The position numbers and the translations under genes are program-made. 64,000 nucleotides of DNA from Auriscalpium vulgare (taxonomy: Eukaryota; Basidiomycota; Agaricomycetes; Russulales; Auriscalpiaceae). Position 1 is the first letter of the stretch, and every line of letters starts with the position of its first letter. The notes beneath the pieces are model-generated. The model was not told the DNA's origin. It worked only from the letters and a program-made list of their open reading frames with translations, and searched no databases. Location: the NCBI GenBank assembly GCA_019915015.1, contig JAHBBC010000013.1, positions 1,488,001 to 1,552,000 of the forward strand. Direction: 5' to 3'. Below, in pieces: positions 49,066-59,415 of the stretch.

Positions 49066-50671
49066 ATGGCTGCCGGTCAGTCTTATCGTACAATCACGGA
49101 GGCCCGCGCTCATCGATATCATAGCGAATGGCCCCCCGCCCCCGGTGCTGACCGCCAGCGCGCCCCCCCGTGTAAGCAGTCGGCGCCGCTTCGCGTTCTA
49201 TGCGGTCGTCCAAGGCCTGATGGCGGGAGTGTTTCGCGAGTGGTAAGTCGTCCCCACGTGTCGTATATCTGATGGTTGACTAATGGCTGCCCAGGCTCGC
49301 TGTATCTGTCCTCGTCGTGGGTTGGCCCGGCGCGCAATTCAGAGGGTATCACACCTTCGAGGAAGCTGAAGCTGCGTACCACAGCGGAATGGCCGCCAAT
49401 CCCAACCCTCCCGCGGAGCACCCGGGCAGCCTGGTCTTTCACTTTGCCCACCCGGACGACGGCGCAGATGACTCGAACGCCGAGCCTGAGGACGACAACA
49501 TTGATCCGCCCGCTGATGGCGCGGCGCTTCCTGCTGGAGGGAACGCGCCAGCCGTGCCTGCAGCTCCCTTGGCAAATGCGCCTTTCGTCCCCACGCCTGA
49601 TGCCCCCGAGCCTGCTTCCCCACCTGCTTCTGAGCTCCCTCCTCCTTTCCTGGTTGAGACCACGGGCCATGCTGCCGCGCCCACGCACCCTACCGTGACC
49701 GAGGCGGACCTTGAAGAGCTGTCGACCATCATGCACAACCTCAATGTCGACACCCTCGTGAACCTCCTGCAGGATCGCGTCGACGGGTCCACGCCGGCCG
49801 TCATGACTTTGTCGCTCGCCGTTAGACCTAACCGTCGCCGTGGGGAAAGCCGTGTCAGCGCCGTTGTTCGCACAAATGACTCGGTAAGCCAAGAGTTTCG
49901 ATTGACTCATGCATCGTGCATTTACTAATGTGTCTTCGTAGGCCGGTCATACGGAGTTGAGATTGCCCGGTTACGACCCCGAAGACGACGACGACCGGTC
50001 CGTGGCCTCCGCTGGGTTCGTCGATGTCTCGCCGCCCGCTCCTTCGCCCGCTCCTGCGTCGCCCGTTTCTCCGCCGCTCGCTCCTTCCACGGCCGCTCCT
50101 CCCACGGCCGCTCCTCCCACGGCCACTCCTCCGACGCCCTCCACGGCGCTGTCGTCGCTTAGCGACGTTACGTCGACGGGCACTGAGCCGTTCCTCCCCA
50201 GCTCTTCCAACGCGTTCACCTTCCCTGGTTGCCCTCCGCCAAGCGAGATCGCTGCTCCCACCAGCACGACTGCGGAGAGCTCGGCCGCCACTGCGTCCCG
50301 CTCTCGCCCTCTTCCTGCGGCCGGATGGGCTCGCAACGCCGGCGTTGGCGGCCCGCCGACGGCCGGCCCATCTACGACCGAGGCACAACGCAGCGTCCGC
50401 CTTGGGAGGCTCGGCCTCCGGGCGCAGATCAACTACGCCGCCGCTTTGGATGGAGACGAGTGGTATGCCATCGCCGCCGGTTACGAAACCGGGGTGTTCA
50501 AAGGACCATTGTAAGTCAGGAGCAACATAGTGCCAAAGTTCATGCTAACATCTCACTTGTAGCTCTGAAGTTCGTCACCTCGTGAACGGATACCCCGGCA
50601 GCCGCTTCCATGGGTTCAACGAGCGTGCTGCGGCTGACGCCTGGTTCGGCTGGCACGGCCGTTACGTGTGA
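49066..50671 (+). CDS. Protein with two RNase H1 N-terminal (viroplasmin-like) domains
   Basis: Five exons join in phase: 49066-49075, 49125-49242, 49295-49883, 49942-50510 and 50563-50671; 464 residues. Domain 1 (~30-80): RRFAFYAVVQGLMAGVFREW, VGWPGAQFRGYHTFEEAEAA. Domain 2 (C-terminal ~45): EWYAIAAGYETGVFKGP, VNGYPGSRFHGFNERAAADA. Each shows the YAV..G...GVF.. W/...V.G.PG..F.GF pattern of the small domain that binds RNA/DNA hybrids or double-stranded RNA in RNase H1 and caulimovirus viroplasmin. No RNase H catalytic domain is present. The ~300-residue linker is Ala/Pro/Ser-rich. Sitting inside the KDZ element, it is cargo or an accessory protein; a role with nucleic acid is inferred. Confidence 0.85.
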
Positions 50672-51446
50672 AAATCATCCATCTTTCCCTGCGGGCTTTC
50701 TGGCGGCCTGCGCGCCATGGACCATCATCTTGGCTGCTATCTTCTCACGACGGCCTGCGCGTCTTTTATTTCTTTGCCGTGCGACGCCGGCCTGCGCGTC
50801 ATATACATACAGTTTGCTCATGCTTCTCCGTGACGGCCTCCCGCATCTTATCTATTTGCTGTCCCCAGATATGTTCTTCCTCGTTGCGTCGTCGTGCTCT
50901 CTTGGACTTGTGTCGTGCGCCTGTTATGTGTCCTGTAGGGTGTTGCCGTGTGTTGTGTGCTGTTGGGTGGTATTAGTAGTCGAGCGTCGAGATCTGTTCA
51001 TGCGTTTTGTATATATCGCGTAGTGCTTGCGTTGACTCAAATGAACTTGCTGCTAGTTGTTGACCTTGTCTATCCACCAAAGCGTGAATTAAACATGTAG
51101 TGTGAAGAGCGCCAGCGTATATATAGTCCGAAGGGATAGTGTAGCATGCGGACATAGCGGTGCGGCGGCAGCGTCGGTCCGGCTCTACCCGGATTCTAAA
51201 ACCTTTTCATCTGTGTATATCAGGCTATGTTCTGCGCTGTAATTGTTCAGTTTACTTGTGTGCAGTGTGTTTGGACGCCCCTTTTACATGGTCTAATTTT
51301 GTGTCTCTACAATTGTGGAATGATTTTGTCGATCGTGCAGAGTTGTTGGCACGGGCCAGGCGCGTCGCACTTGCCGCAAATTTCTACTCCTCACACCCAC
51401 TACATCCCCCGACGACTCCCCTTGCTCTCACTCTGCCCGTATCGAG

Positions 51447-52586
51447 ATGGCAGATATATGGGATGAAAGGTACTATGATCGGTAAGCAGGATAGCTTTCA
51501 ATTTGTCTGTCCTGGTCGTAGCTAATTGGCCCTTACGACGAAACGACATCAACAACTACAGCAATGCAGACACACTAAGGGAGTACCAGCGCTCTTATGC
51601 GGCCGCAAGACGAGCTTTAGGACGCCGAAAGATCGCAAAGGCAGCCCAGAGCTCTCGACGGGACGACAGTTACCGGCATACCGTTCTTCCGAGCCTGTGA
51701 GTAGCCTGTGGTGTGCACACGCAGTCAAATTGCTGACTACTATTGGTGACGGTTGCGGATGACAAGGTCATTGGCGCGGAGTGACCACAGTCGGGATCCC
51801 GAGCGGACCCTCGTCATGAAATTGGACGAGGACGAGGTGCTTCAACACTGCGAAAGTCTCAAAGCAACTGCCCGTCAGGACGCCGGGGAGCACTGGATCA
51901 AATCATATGTTGCGGCCTTGCATGTTATGCTCCAGGAACGTGTTCTTGAGGCCAACAAGGCGAAGGATGCACCGCACGAAGTTCCTCTCGTGCAGTACCG
52001 GGCGATGCACAGCCATCGCCGTATCGTCGCCGGGATTCATCAAGAGATTGAGCTGTATTCCAAGGGCTTGAAGGCTGTTGATCGCGTGGCGGCCAGCGGT
52101 GGCTTGATCCTCAAGGGCTGTAGGTGTGTGCGTACCGCTTTCGTGTTTAATTATAGATGCTCATGCGTTGAATACTCAGAGTCAAAGAGCGCACATTCAA
52201 ACGAGTCTATGGGTTCTGATGCACTACATGCCATAGATACATCCTCTGGGCCTCCGGAGAGATCCCTTTGTACGGATTTAATGTTTTATCTATGTCATTG
52301 TCGCAGCTCGCACGCCTTCCATAGCAATGTCCCTTCTTGCTACATCAATTTTGTACCTCTCTTGCTGGTCTATGGGATAGCATCTTTTATTGTAATGTAC
52401 GCTCGCTGTTCCCTGTGCGACGCTGCCTCCGTGCGTTCCGCCAGCGTCGGGGCAACCGTGAACCATCACGTGACTGCCAGCGCGACTTGGGAGTGCTCAG
52501 CTCCGAGTCATACGTCGGCGTCCCCCCAACTTCAGCTACGGCGTTATGTTCAAATCTTCGAAGCCAACCCGCAAGCGCAAAGCTGA
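51447..52586 (+). CDS. Small uncharacterised KDZ-borne protein upstream of the transposase
   Basis: Exons 51447-51481, 51562-51696 and from 51767 join in phase. Sequence: MADIWDERYYDR, then DTLREYQRSYAAARRALGRR and, in exon 3, a helical stretch (VLQHCESLKATARQDAGEHW; VQYRAMHSHRRIVAGIHQEI). Similarity in style to coding sequence fades after about 52125 (ILKGCR), where a GTGTGT donor may begin another intron. The frame stays open to 52586 and would overlap the transposase start at 52546, so the true 3' end is probably earlier. Confidence 0.5.
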
Positions 52587-55500
52587 CAGCTCGGTACATT
52601 ATGCGCCTATGCGTGTCCCAAAACCTCCTCAGGCCAGCTCGAGGCTACAGCAAACATCCATCACGCGGCATACGAACATCCTAGTCGCACCCAACGCAAA
52701 GGCTACCCGCAACGTTACTCATCACTCTCACACCGTCACACTGCCCTCTCAGCCGCCTGTTGAACCCTCTCTGACTGAGGTTGCACACGAAGCGGCCGTA
52801 CCAGAAGATGAGGAGGAAGTTTTCTCACACTATGATGTCTACGTCGAAGACATTCTGAGGACCACGGGGCGGAGGAATGGACGGTGCGGCAGGCGTCGAA
52901 AGAAAAGAAGGGTACGTGCATCTGTTGTAACTTACTGGCCGCTTCTAATGTTGTGCAGATTGACTTGCTCAACGAATGGATGGGGAAGCGCGACATATTC
53001 GCCGACGAGATCATGCGTCACGGTGGGCGTGGCGACTGGCAGCAGCAAGACAAATGCGCACAATGTCCACTGTCGTCGCCTGCGCAACCTGCGGTCGTCA
53101 GGTGCATCGACTGCCTTGGTGCGCCGCTTGTTTGCGAAGGTTGCATCTGCGACATGCACAAGACGAGTCCCCTCCATCGTATACAGGTGCGTTGCCCTGC
53201 TGCTCGATCAATGGAGCTAAATCTAATTATCTAAACTTTACAGAGGTGGAACGGTCGTTTTTTCGACCGCTGTTCGCTTTCGGAGCTCGGGCTCTGTATC
53301 CAGATTGGCCATGACAATCTCACTTGCTCGAACCCCCGTGCGACCACCACCTCGCTGGTAGTCATTGATGTCAGCGGTGTTCATTGTGTCCGCGTCCGAT
53401 TCTGCGACTGCGGACTTGCCCAAACCTCGCAAACATTTGTTCAAGTCTTACGCATGCGCTGGTGGCCGGCGACTCTTCAACGTCCGCGTACAGTCGTCAC
53501 GTTTCGGACCTGCGAGCTTTTCCACGCGCTCAACATTCAAGGGAAGGTTAATGCATATGATTTCTGGCACGGACTGGCGAGGGTGACCGATGGAAGTGGG
53601 CTCCATCGCCCGAAGGTGCGTACGCATGTGGGTCTGGGTGCACCGTACTGACGCTGGCCATCCAGGATCACTACAAGGACTTCATCCGAATAATGCGGTG
53701 CTTCCGAAATGTACGAATGGCGAAACGTGGCGGCCGCGTGCACGATCCCCAGGGCATATCAGCGACAGGCATCGGGGAGCTTGTCGTGGAATGCCCGGCA
53801 TGTCCCCACCCCGGGCGCAACCTCCCGAGCAACTGGAAGGATGCGCCGGACGACGAACAGTGAGCTTGCATGACTGATACCACCCCTCGTGCTGACCTCA
53901 TTGCCAGGTGGAAGTACGCTACAATGCTCGCTGTCGATGCGAATTTCAAGCTCAAGCTGAAAGACCGTGGCTTCGAGGATGTGGAGCTGGCACCGGGCTG
54001 GTCGTACTTTGCCGAGAATAGCGCGTATGCGGAACACATCGGCAAGTACGTCAATCAAGAGGAGGTACGACTTTGATTATATATGCTCATGTATCGCAGC
54101 TGATCGTTGGTAGATGAAACATTGTGGATCATCATTTGCAGCTGTTGATCACGCAAATATGCCGGCACACAAGAAGTTCTGCGTGAATGGCGTGGGCGCC
54201 GCCATCTGTGCGCGGCACTGTTTCTATCGCAAGAGCGGCGTCGGGGATCTTCAGAAAGGCGAACGGTAAGCTGTCATTTCCTTCTGATTCTGCTTGATCT
54301 AATGTGCTTCGCAGTTATTGTAACATGGACTATGTGGTCCTCGCTAGTCTGGCGCTCACGGCACCTGAATACAAGCGAATCGTGATCTCATATGACATCG
54401 CCTGTCAATTCTCAGTGAACTTCGCGCGGCGCATGGCAGAGTATCCCGAGGGCATCCGCATTGACCTCAACGGCGTCGTTGTGGTCTTTTTTGTCCCGAA
54501 ATTCCACTTGCTTGCCCATGGGCTCAAGTGCCAGAGCGGGTTCAACTTCAATTACGGCGAGGGATCCGCGCGAACCTGCGGTGAAGGCATCGAGGGGGGA
54601 TGGGCCGACACGAACGGGCTGGCTCTCAGCACTCGCGAAATGTCATCAGGCGCACGGCGAGAGGGACTCGACGACTTGTTTGGATCAATCAACTGGAGGA
54701 AGACCGTGACACTTGGTAAGCAGATTTGGTTGTAGCGACGTTGGCCCCCGAGCTCATCTTGAAACAGGCAGACAACTCGCTCGCTCAATCCGTGAGGCGG
54801 TCACACAGCTCGGTCGGCACATCAAAGTCTTGGACGACGCCAACGAGAACATTCCGGAGAACATACGGGAGCGCTGGGTTGCGGAGGTCAAGGCGTGGGA
54901 CGCCGACAGCAGCAAGCCGAATCCGTACGAAGAGGACCAGACAGGTACGTCTGTCACTGTAGTGATGTGTCGCAGATTCTGACCATATCTACTATAGTGA
55001 CAACTCTCGCCGACATTCGCCTAGAGTTGGCCCGGGAGGATGCCGCCGATGCCGCGCGAGGCGTCGCCTCGCTCCACCAAATGACGGCAAGTGTTTTTCT
55101 AAGTGCCGGACTGGATCTTGAGGACCTTCAGTAAGCTCACATACGACATAACTGAACTATTGCTGATGTCATTTTAGGCGTCGACTCTGTGTGAAGGCCA
55201 AGCATGGTGATGGCAAGACCGTCTCCGGCAAAGCATCACTGCAGGAGAAAAGGAACGCACTGCTGCATCGGATCAAGGGCTGGCGGGCGGTGCAAGTCAT
55301 CTACATGCCTGCAGTTGCAGCCCTCATGGCGGCTTCACGGTCGGCGTCGTCGTCGGTGGCGGAGTCCACGGCGGCCGGCAGCGACTCACTCGCAACACAC
55401 GGTCTTGAACCCCCTCCCATCTCTTCGCCGTCCTCTGCTGCGTCGGAACAGCCAACAACTGCTCCTGCGGAGCTCGTCAATGCCGTTCCGCCGGCCACGT

Positions 55501-56649
55501 CCATGTCGCAACAACCACGTAGGCGAGGTCAGCAGTCGACGTCCCCACCATCTGCCGTCGGAACGAAGGCGGAGCACGAAGTGCTCTGGCTGCCGTCAGC
55601 GGTGCCGCGCAGCATGTGGTCCACGGGGCTGTCAAGAGGCCTCATCGACAAGATGATCCGCCTTCGCATCGCGCAGGCGGAAGACGCCCTGCACAACCTT
55701 CGCCGGCAGCTTCGAATCCGAATGGGCATCATCCACTACAAGAAAGTGTTCGTCGACGGTCCAGGGCAAACCGCGAACACGCGCGCTCGCGATCAAATCA
55801 GCCGGTTCAAGGAGAGGATTGACATGTACGCCGCAACGTACCGCACGGCGTACGCTGCCCTGCTCACATTGGACCCGGATGGCGCCTGGAAGCATCGCCT
55901 CCGGGAGCTCAAGGCCGAGGACGTTGTCGGGCCCCGCGATCAAGATCGTGATGTTGATAACGAGCGCGTCCCTGGAGAGGGCCGCCGCGAGCTACCATGG
56001 ATCTGGCGGACAATTGCTCCCTCACCTCAAGACATCGCTGGCGGCGCCGACATGACAGAGGAGGAGGTCTGTGAGAGTGAGTTCTGAGTCCTCAGAGAAT
56101 GCGGCGAGGCAGCGTTTTCTAACTGATTCTCTAGGCCTACGGTTGGACTGGGTCCGCGCCAGGGCAAGGGTTCGCCGCTGGGACGAAGAGGTGCAGCTCT
56201 TGCTGCTCGAGATGCCACGCACGCTGCAGTTCCTTCTGTGGAAAGCCGAGTGGTGGGACCAGCGCGCGTCCCTTCGTAGCGATGTGCGGGACGATGTTCG
56301 CGACGGTCTTGAAGCGTACGCTGCTCGGCAGGCGGCGATGTTCAGACGGATTTCAGCTTCGTTTCGGGCGTTATGGGACAAAGTGTTGTCTACTCACGAG
56401 CTTTCTGTAGTCTGGCCCAACCCTCCAGTCGCAGCATCAATAGGTATGGACCTCGACCCTGTCCCGAGCGTGATGGAAGAGGCCGCGCCGCGACCAGCCG
56501 ATCTGTCCAGTGTATCGGGAGACCATGCGAGCCTTATGGCAGGGGCTGTGTCCGCAGGGGTAGATGATTCAGAGTCTGAGTCGGAAGCCTCAGAGGCGGG
56601 GGATCAGCATGCTTTGTCGGATGCGGACTATATTGATGTATTTGACTAG
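52546..56649 (+). CDS. KDZ transposase with CxC2 zinc-binding domain, apparently intact
   Basis: Catalyses cut-and-paste of the element. Twelve exons join in phase without a stop: 52546-52911, 52959-53186, 53244-53615, 53666-53859, 53908-54064, 54114-54265, 54315-54715, 54768-54944, 54998-55130, 55178-56076 and 56135-56649 (the 3' exon carries the last 172 codons), 1,197 residues. A basic nuclear-signal-like run (GRRRKKRR) precedes the CxC2 domain with CAQC, CIDC, CEGC and CDMH. In the catalytic domain: AVDANFKLKLK, NGVGAAICARH, GVGDLQKGER, ISYDIACQFS, VPKFHLLAHG, GEGIEGGWADTN and STREMSSG. The three acidic residues expected of the RNase H-like site (D in DANF, D in YDIAC, E in GEGIE) are present. 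A coiled C-terminal region ends in LRLDWVRARARVRRWDEEV, FLLWKAEWW and an acidic tail. Confidence 0.93.
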
Positions 56650-56862
56650 TTGTGCGGGAACATAGATTCTTGGCGTGCAACCTGGAGTAGTGCCCCTTTG
56701 AGAAAGATGTGTAAAGGTATTAAGTACAATTGATGGGCCTAAAGTCCAGGTGGTGAAGTTGTCGGGCACACGCGGACTTGACACAAGTCAAAGTCGAACT
56801 TCACGTGATTCTCTACTTCTCTCGCGGTTCAACGTCAAGTCTGCATTACCGCGCACTTTAGT

Positions 56863-57270
56863 GCTTGCCTATGTGATTTAACCTCAAATAACTCTTAGAG
56901 ACATATCATTGCACTATAGTACATCATGCAATATGCCCGGAATATGCTATATATGCCAGGAATCCCTAAGTTAAGTTCAGGCAGTACTATAGTGATCTAA
57001 AAATGACTGTAGTGATCTCAACATGCACTGTAGTGATTGCTGCTGCGGCACCAGTTTTCCCCCAAAGGGACTAACCAGGTCATACATACACTATAGTGAT
57101 TGCTGCTGCTGGACCATTTCCCCCCCGAAAACCACTGAACTGCACTATAGTGTTTATACATGCACTATAGTCGCTGCTGCTGCTGCACCATTTCCCCTCG
57201 AAAACTGCTGAAAAGCACTACAGTGCTCAAACATGCACTTTAGTGCCATCAGATTCACTATAGTGCTATT
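56863..57270. repeat. KDZ right subterminal palindrome cluster
   Basis: Roughly eleven CACTATAGTG-like motifs, for example at 57089-57098 and 57143-57152, some within a longer repeated context (TGATTGCTGCTGCTG.ACCA.TTTCCCCC). Matches the cluster at the other end of the element. Confidence 0.85.
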
Positions 57271-57370
57271 AAATACACTGAGAGCTCTTGTCACTACACT
57301 CCCTAGGAATGACACCACCCTTTTGTTACTACTGTAGTCTGTTAATCCACTATTCTACTCCCCAGTGTTG

Positions 57371-57378
57371 GATGTCCG
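57371..57378 (+). repeat. 8-bp target-site duplication of the KDZ element, right
   Basis: GATGTCCG, identical to 45346-45353. Confidence 0.92.
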
Positions 57379-59186
57379 CCATGATCTCTGCAGCACGCTG
57401 TTTGCCATGCTTGATTACAAGGTACTCGCCGACCCATGTCACCAGATGGTCCTTGAATGTTCCCTTGATTAATTGATGGAGAATATCTGGGGAGATGAGC
57501 TCGTGGATATCTGCACGTGGAAATGCCGATGTGAAGGGCTGCACGAGCCCAGCGATCAGTTGCGTGGCGAGTCACTTAGATGAGCGGAAGGACATACTAG
57601 GATTCCGTCGATAATGCCGTACGAGTCCCACAGTGTTTTCGCATCGAACGTAGCCATGAGGAGCCTCGTATACTCATGTGTGCGACGCACTCGAGGGCAG
57701 CCATCGAGGTTGCTGTGAATAGCATTGCATCTAAGAAGTTAGAACATAACAGTATGCTCAATGCCGTCTACCTTAAGAGCAAGAGCAAACATACCTCGGG
57801 CACCAGTTCTGCACAATGCATGCCAGCTGGACCTGTTCCGGATAGTCGGCAATGTACGGTCCAAGACCGTATACTGCTCTGCGGAAATGGCCATCGGGAC
57901 AGAGAACGCGTTCCGGCGTCTGCATCCCAGCCCGAAGAGGCTCTAGGATCATCTGAAGCGATGTGTGATAGAGCTGGCGCCGAAATTTGCGGAATCCTGC
58001 ATCCCCGGCGTACTGACGATCAGCTTCGTGAAATTGAAGTCAGTCACGCATAACCAGATGCCATAGAATCAAGTGAAGGCGTACTCTTTGGGATCGAGAG
58101 AAACCCAACAAGACTGAGGGCGCCTCTGTGGGCACGGCGAACATTGTTGTGGAAGTTCCCGTTCGAGATGTAGAGTGGGTAGTATTCGTTCTGACCGGTT
58201 GCCACTGACACCGTAGTCTTGTCGCTCCCCAATATGATCGGAACGAACATGGCGCCATGCATGTCTGGGTCTTCGGATAATGTGTTCTATGATATGCGTC
58301 AGAAATACGCAGTGCGCCAGGTAGTTTTGAGCATGCGCACCGCTTGTCTCCAGGCCCAGTTCCCCGACATGAAGTTGCACCAGACACGCGCACCTTTGTC
58401 ATTGAAGACCTGCCGCGGGGCGTAGTCGATCTCGTCTTTGAAGTCCGGGTTTGCGAGCTGTTGTTCAATCAAGGTCTTCGGGTTACGAAAGAATACTTCG
58501 TAATCTCCGGTCATCCACGGTGGTGGCTCCACACCGACTGGTAAGGCGCCTGTGTACGACATCGTGAATGCTTCCCAAGGGACGTCGCCATGTGCGACTG
58601 AATCAATTGTACCGTAGAGGTGCGCATGATCAACGAACGGTGGCTCCTGGCCATCATCATGAGATGTTGCCCAGATATCGAGTAGTTCATCGACATGAGA
58701 CGCAGATGCTTGCATGCGACGATAGAGTAAGTCCGCCACGTTGAATTGCGTCCGATTTTCGAAAGGCGACCAGTCCGTGATATCGGCAAGTCGTTCAGTG
58801 GGAGCGGGTGGGGTGTCAGGAGGAAGATCATCGCCATTTCGATCAACGGGAGTACCTGAGAGGAACGCGTGATGCCACCATTCAGTTGTGGAGAAGGGAG
58901 AGTGGCAAAGGATTTGCGTACCATCCAAGACCGGGTGACACTGCTCATATGCGCCGGCAACTGCTTCAGCCGCTTCATGGGCGGCCCCATCATGGTCCTC
59001 AAATACAAAATCGTCGTAAAAAGGAAGGGGATCGTTCGGAAGAACTGGGGCAAAAGGATGGTTGGTTGGGTGATTTGCGTTGCGATGACGAGTCAGGCCC
59101 CCAAGGCTGATAAACCCTTTCCAACAGATTGCTGTCGTAGGAGTCAAGCATTTGAAGCTTCTTGATGCGAAGTTGCGACGGGGCAT
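57379..59186 (-). pseudogene. Plavaka transposase, 5' part (split by KDZ insertion)
   Basis: First of three pieces of one gene. It opens MPRRNFASRSFKC with a C2H2-like finger (C.TPTTAIC, then H and H in TRHRNANH) and an acidic region. Family blocks follow: WWHHAFLSGTPVDRNG, PPPWMTGDYEVFFRNPKTLI, EIDYAPRQVFNDKGARVWCN, FMSGNWAWRQA, the GAMFVPIILGSDKTTVSVAT block, EYYPLYISNGNFHNN, HRGALSLVGFLSIPK, CPDGHFRRAVYGLGPYIADY and [20 protein letters not shown]. The frame ends abruptly at DIQHW, where the KDZ element begins. In the family these regions bear the RNase H-like transposase fold. Confidence 0.88.
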
Positions 59187-59415
59187 AGAGGAGCAGGTGA
59201 AGAGGTGCACCAGTAATATAGTATACGCGAGGTGACAGGGATACCATTGTGACATCACACAAAATAGCTGAACTGGGCCCACTGGAGTTGCGAGCACGCG
59301 CAATTGAGACTAGGCTGAATGGGAGTCTGAAAGGTTGCCAGCACAACGAGCGCTTGAGACTCGTGTCTTTTCTCTCCCTATCTCCCCGTCCGCCTACAAC
59401 TTCTCCCTCTTTAAT
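59187..59415. promoter_or_regulatory. Divergent promoter of the two Plavaka genes
   Basis: 229 bp between the transposase start (minus) and the DUF6532-like start (plus); AT-richer than the flanks. Confidence 0.5.

Larger units (their letters stand above)
45354..57370. mobile_element. KDZ (Kyakuja-Dileera-Zisupton) transposon with CxC2-type transposase, 12,017 bp
   Basis: Bounded by inverted termini of ~60 bp: left GGCTGTGGGGAATAG... with ...GTAACAACACTGTGGTGTCA further in; right, on the minus strand, CAACACTGGGGAGTAG... with ...GTAACAAAAGGGTGGTGTCA. Flanked by perfect 8-bp copies of GATGTCCG. It carries four genes: an uncharacterised protein (minus), an RNase H1-N/viroplasmin-domain protein (plus), a small protein (plus) and the transposase (plus). 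Both ends carry clusters of CACTATAGTG-like palindromes. No TET/JBP gene, a frequent partner of KDZ elements in basidiomycetes, is visible. Insertion splits the Plavaka transposase gene. Confidence 0.93.

Noticed and set aside
49066..50671. Integrated plant-virus (caulimovirus) gene
   Set aside because: The viroplasmin-like domain is shared with cellular RNase H1; two copies, fungal introns and no other viral gene argue for a fungal protein.
52830..52920. Frameshift in the N-terminal part of the KDZ transposase
   Set aside because: A 47-nt intron (52912-52958, GTACGT to GTGCAG) joins the N-terminal frame directly to the CxC2 exon; no lesion is needed.
45354..57370. Starship-like or viral origin of the large insertion
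   Set aside because: The transposase is of KDZ type with TIRs and an 8-bp duplication; no tyrosine recombinase, capsid or polymerase gene is present.
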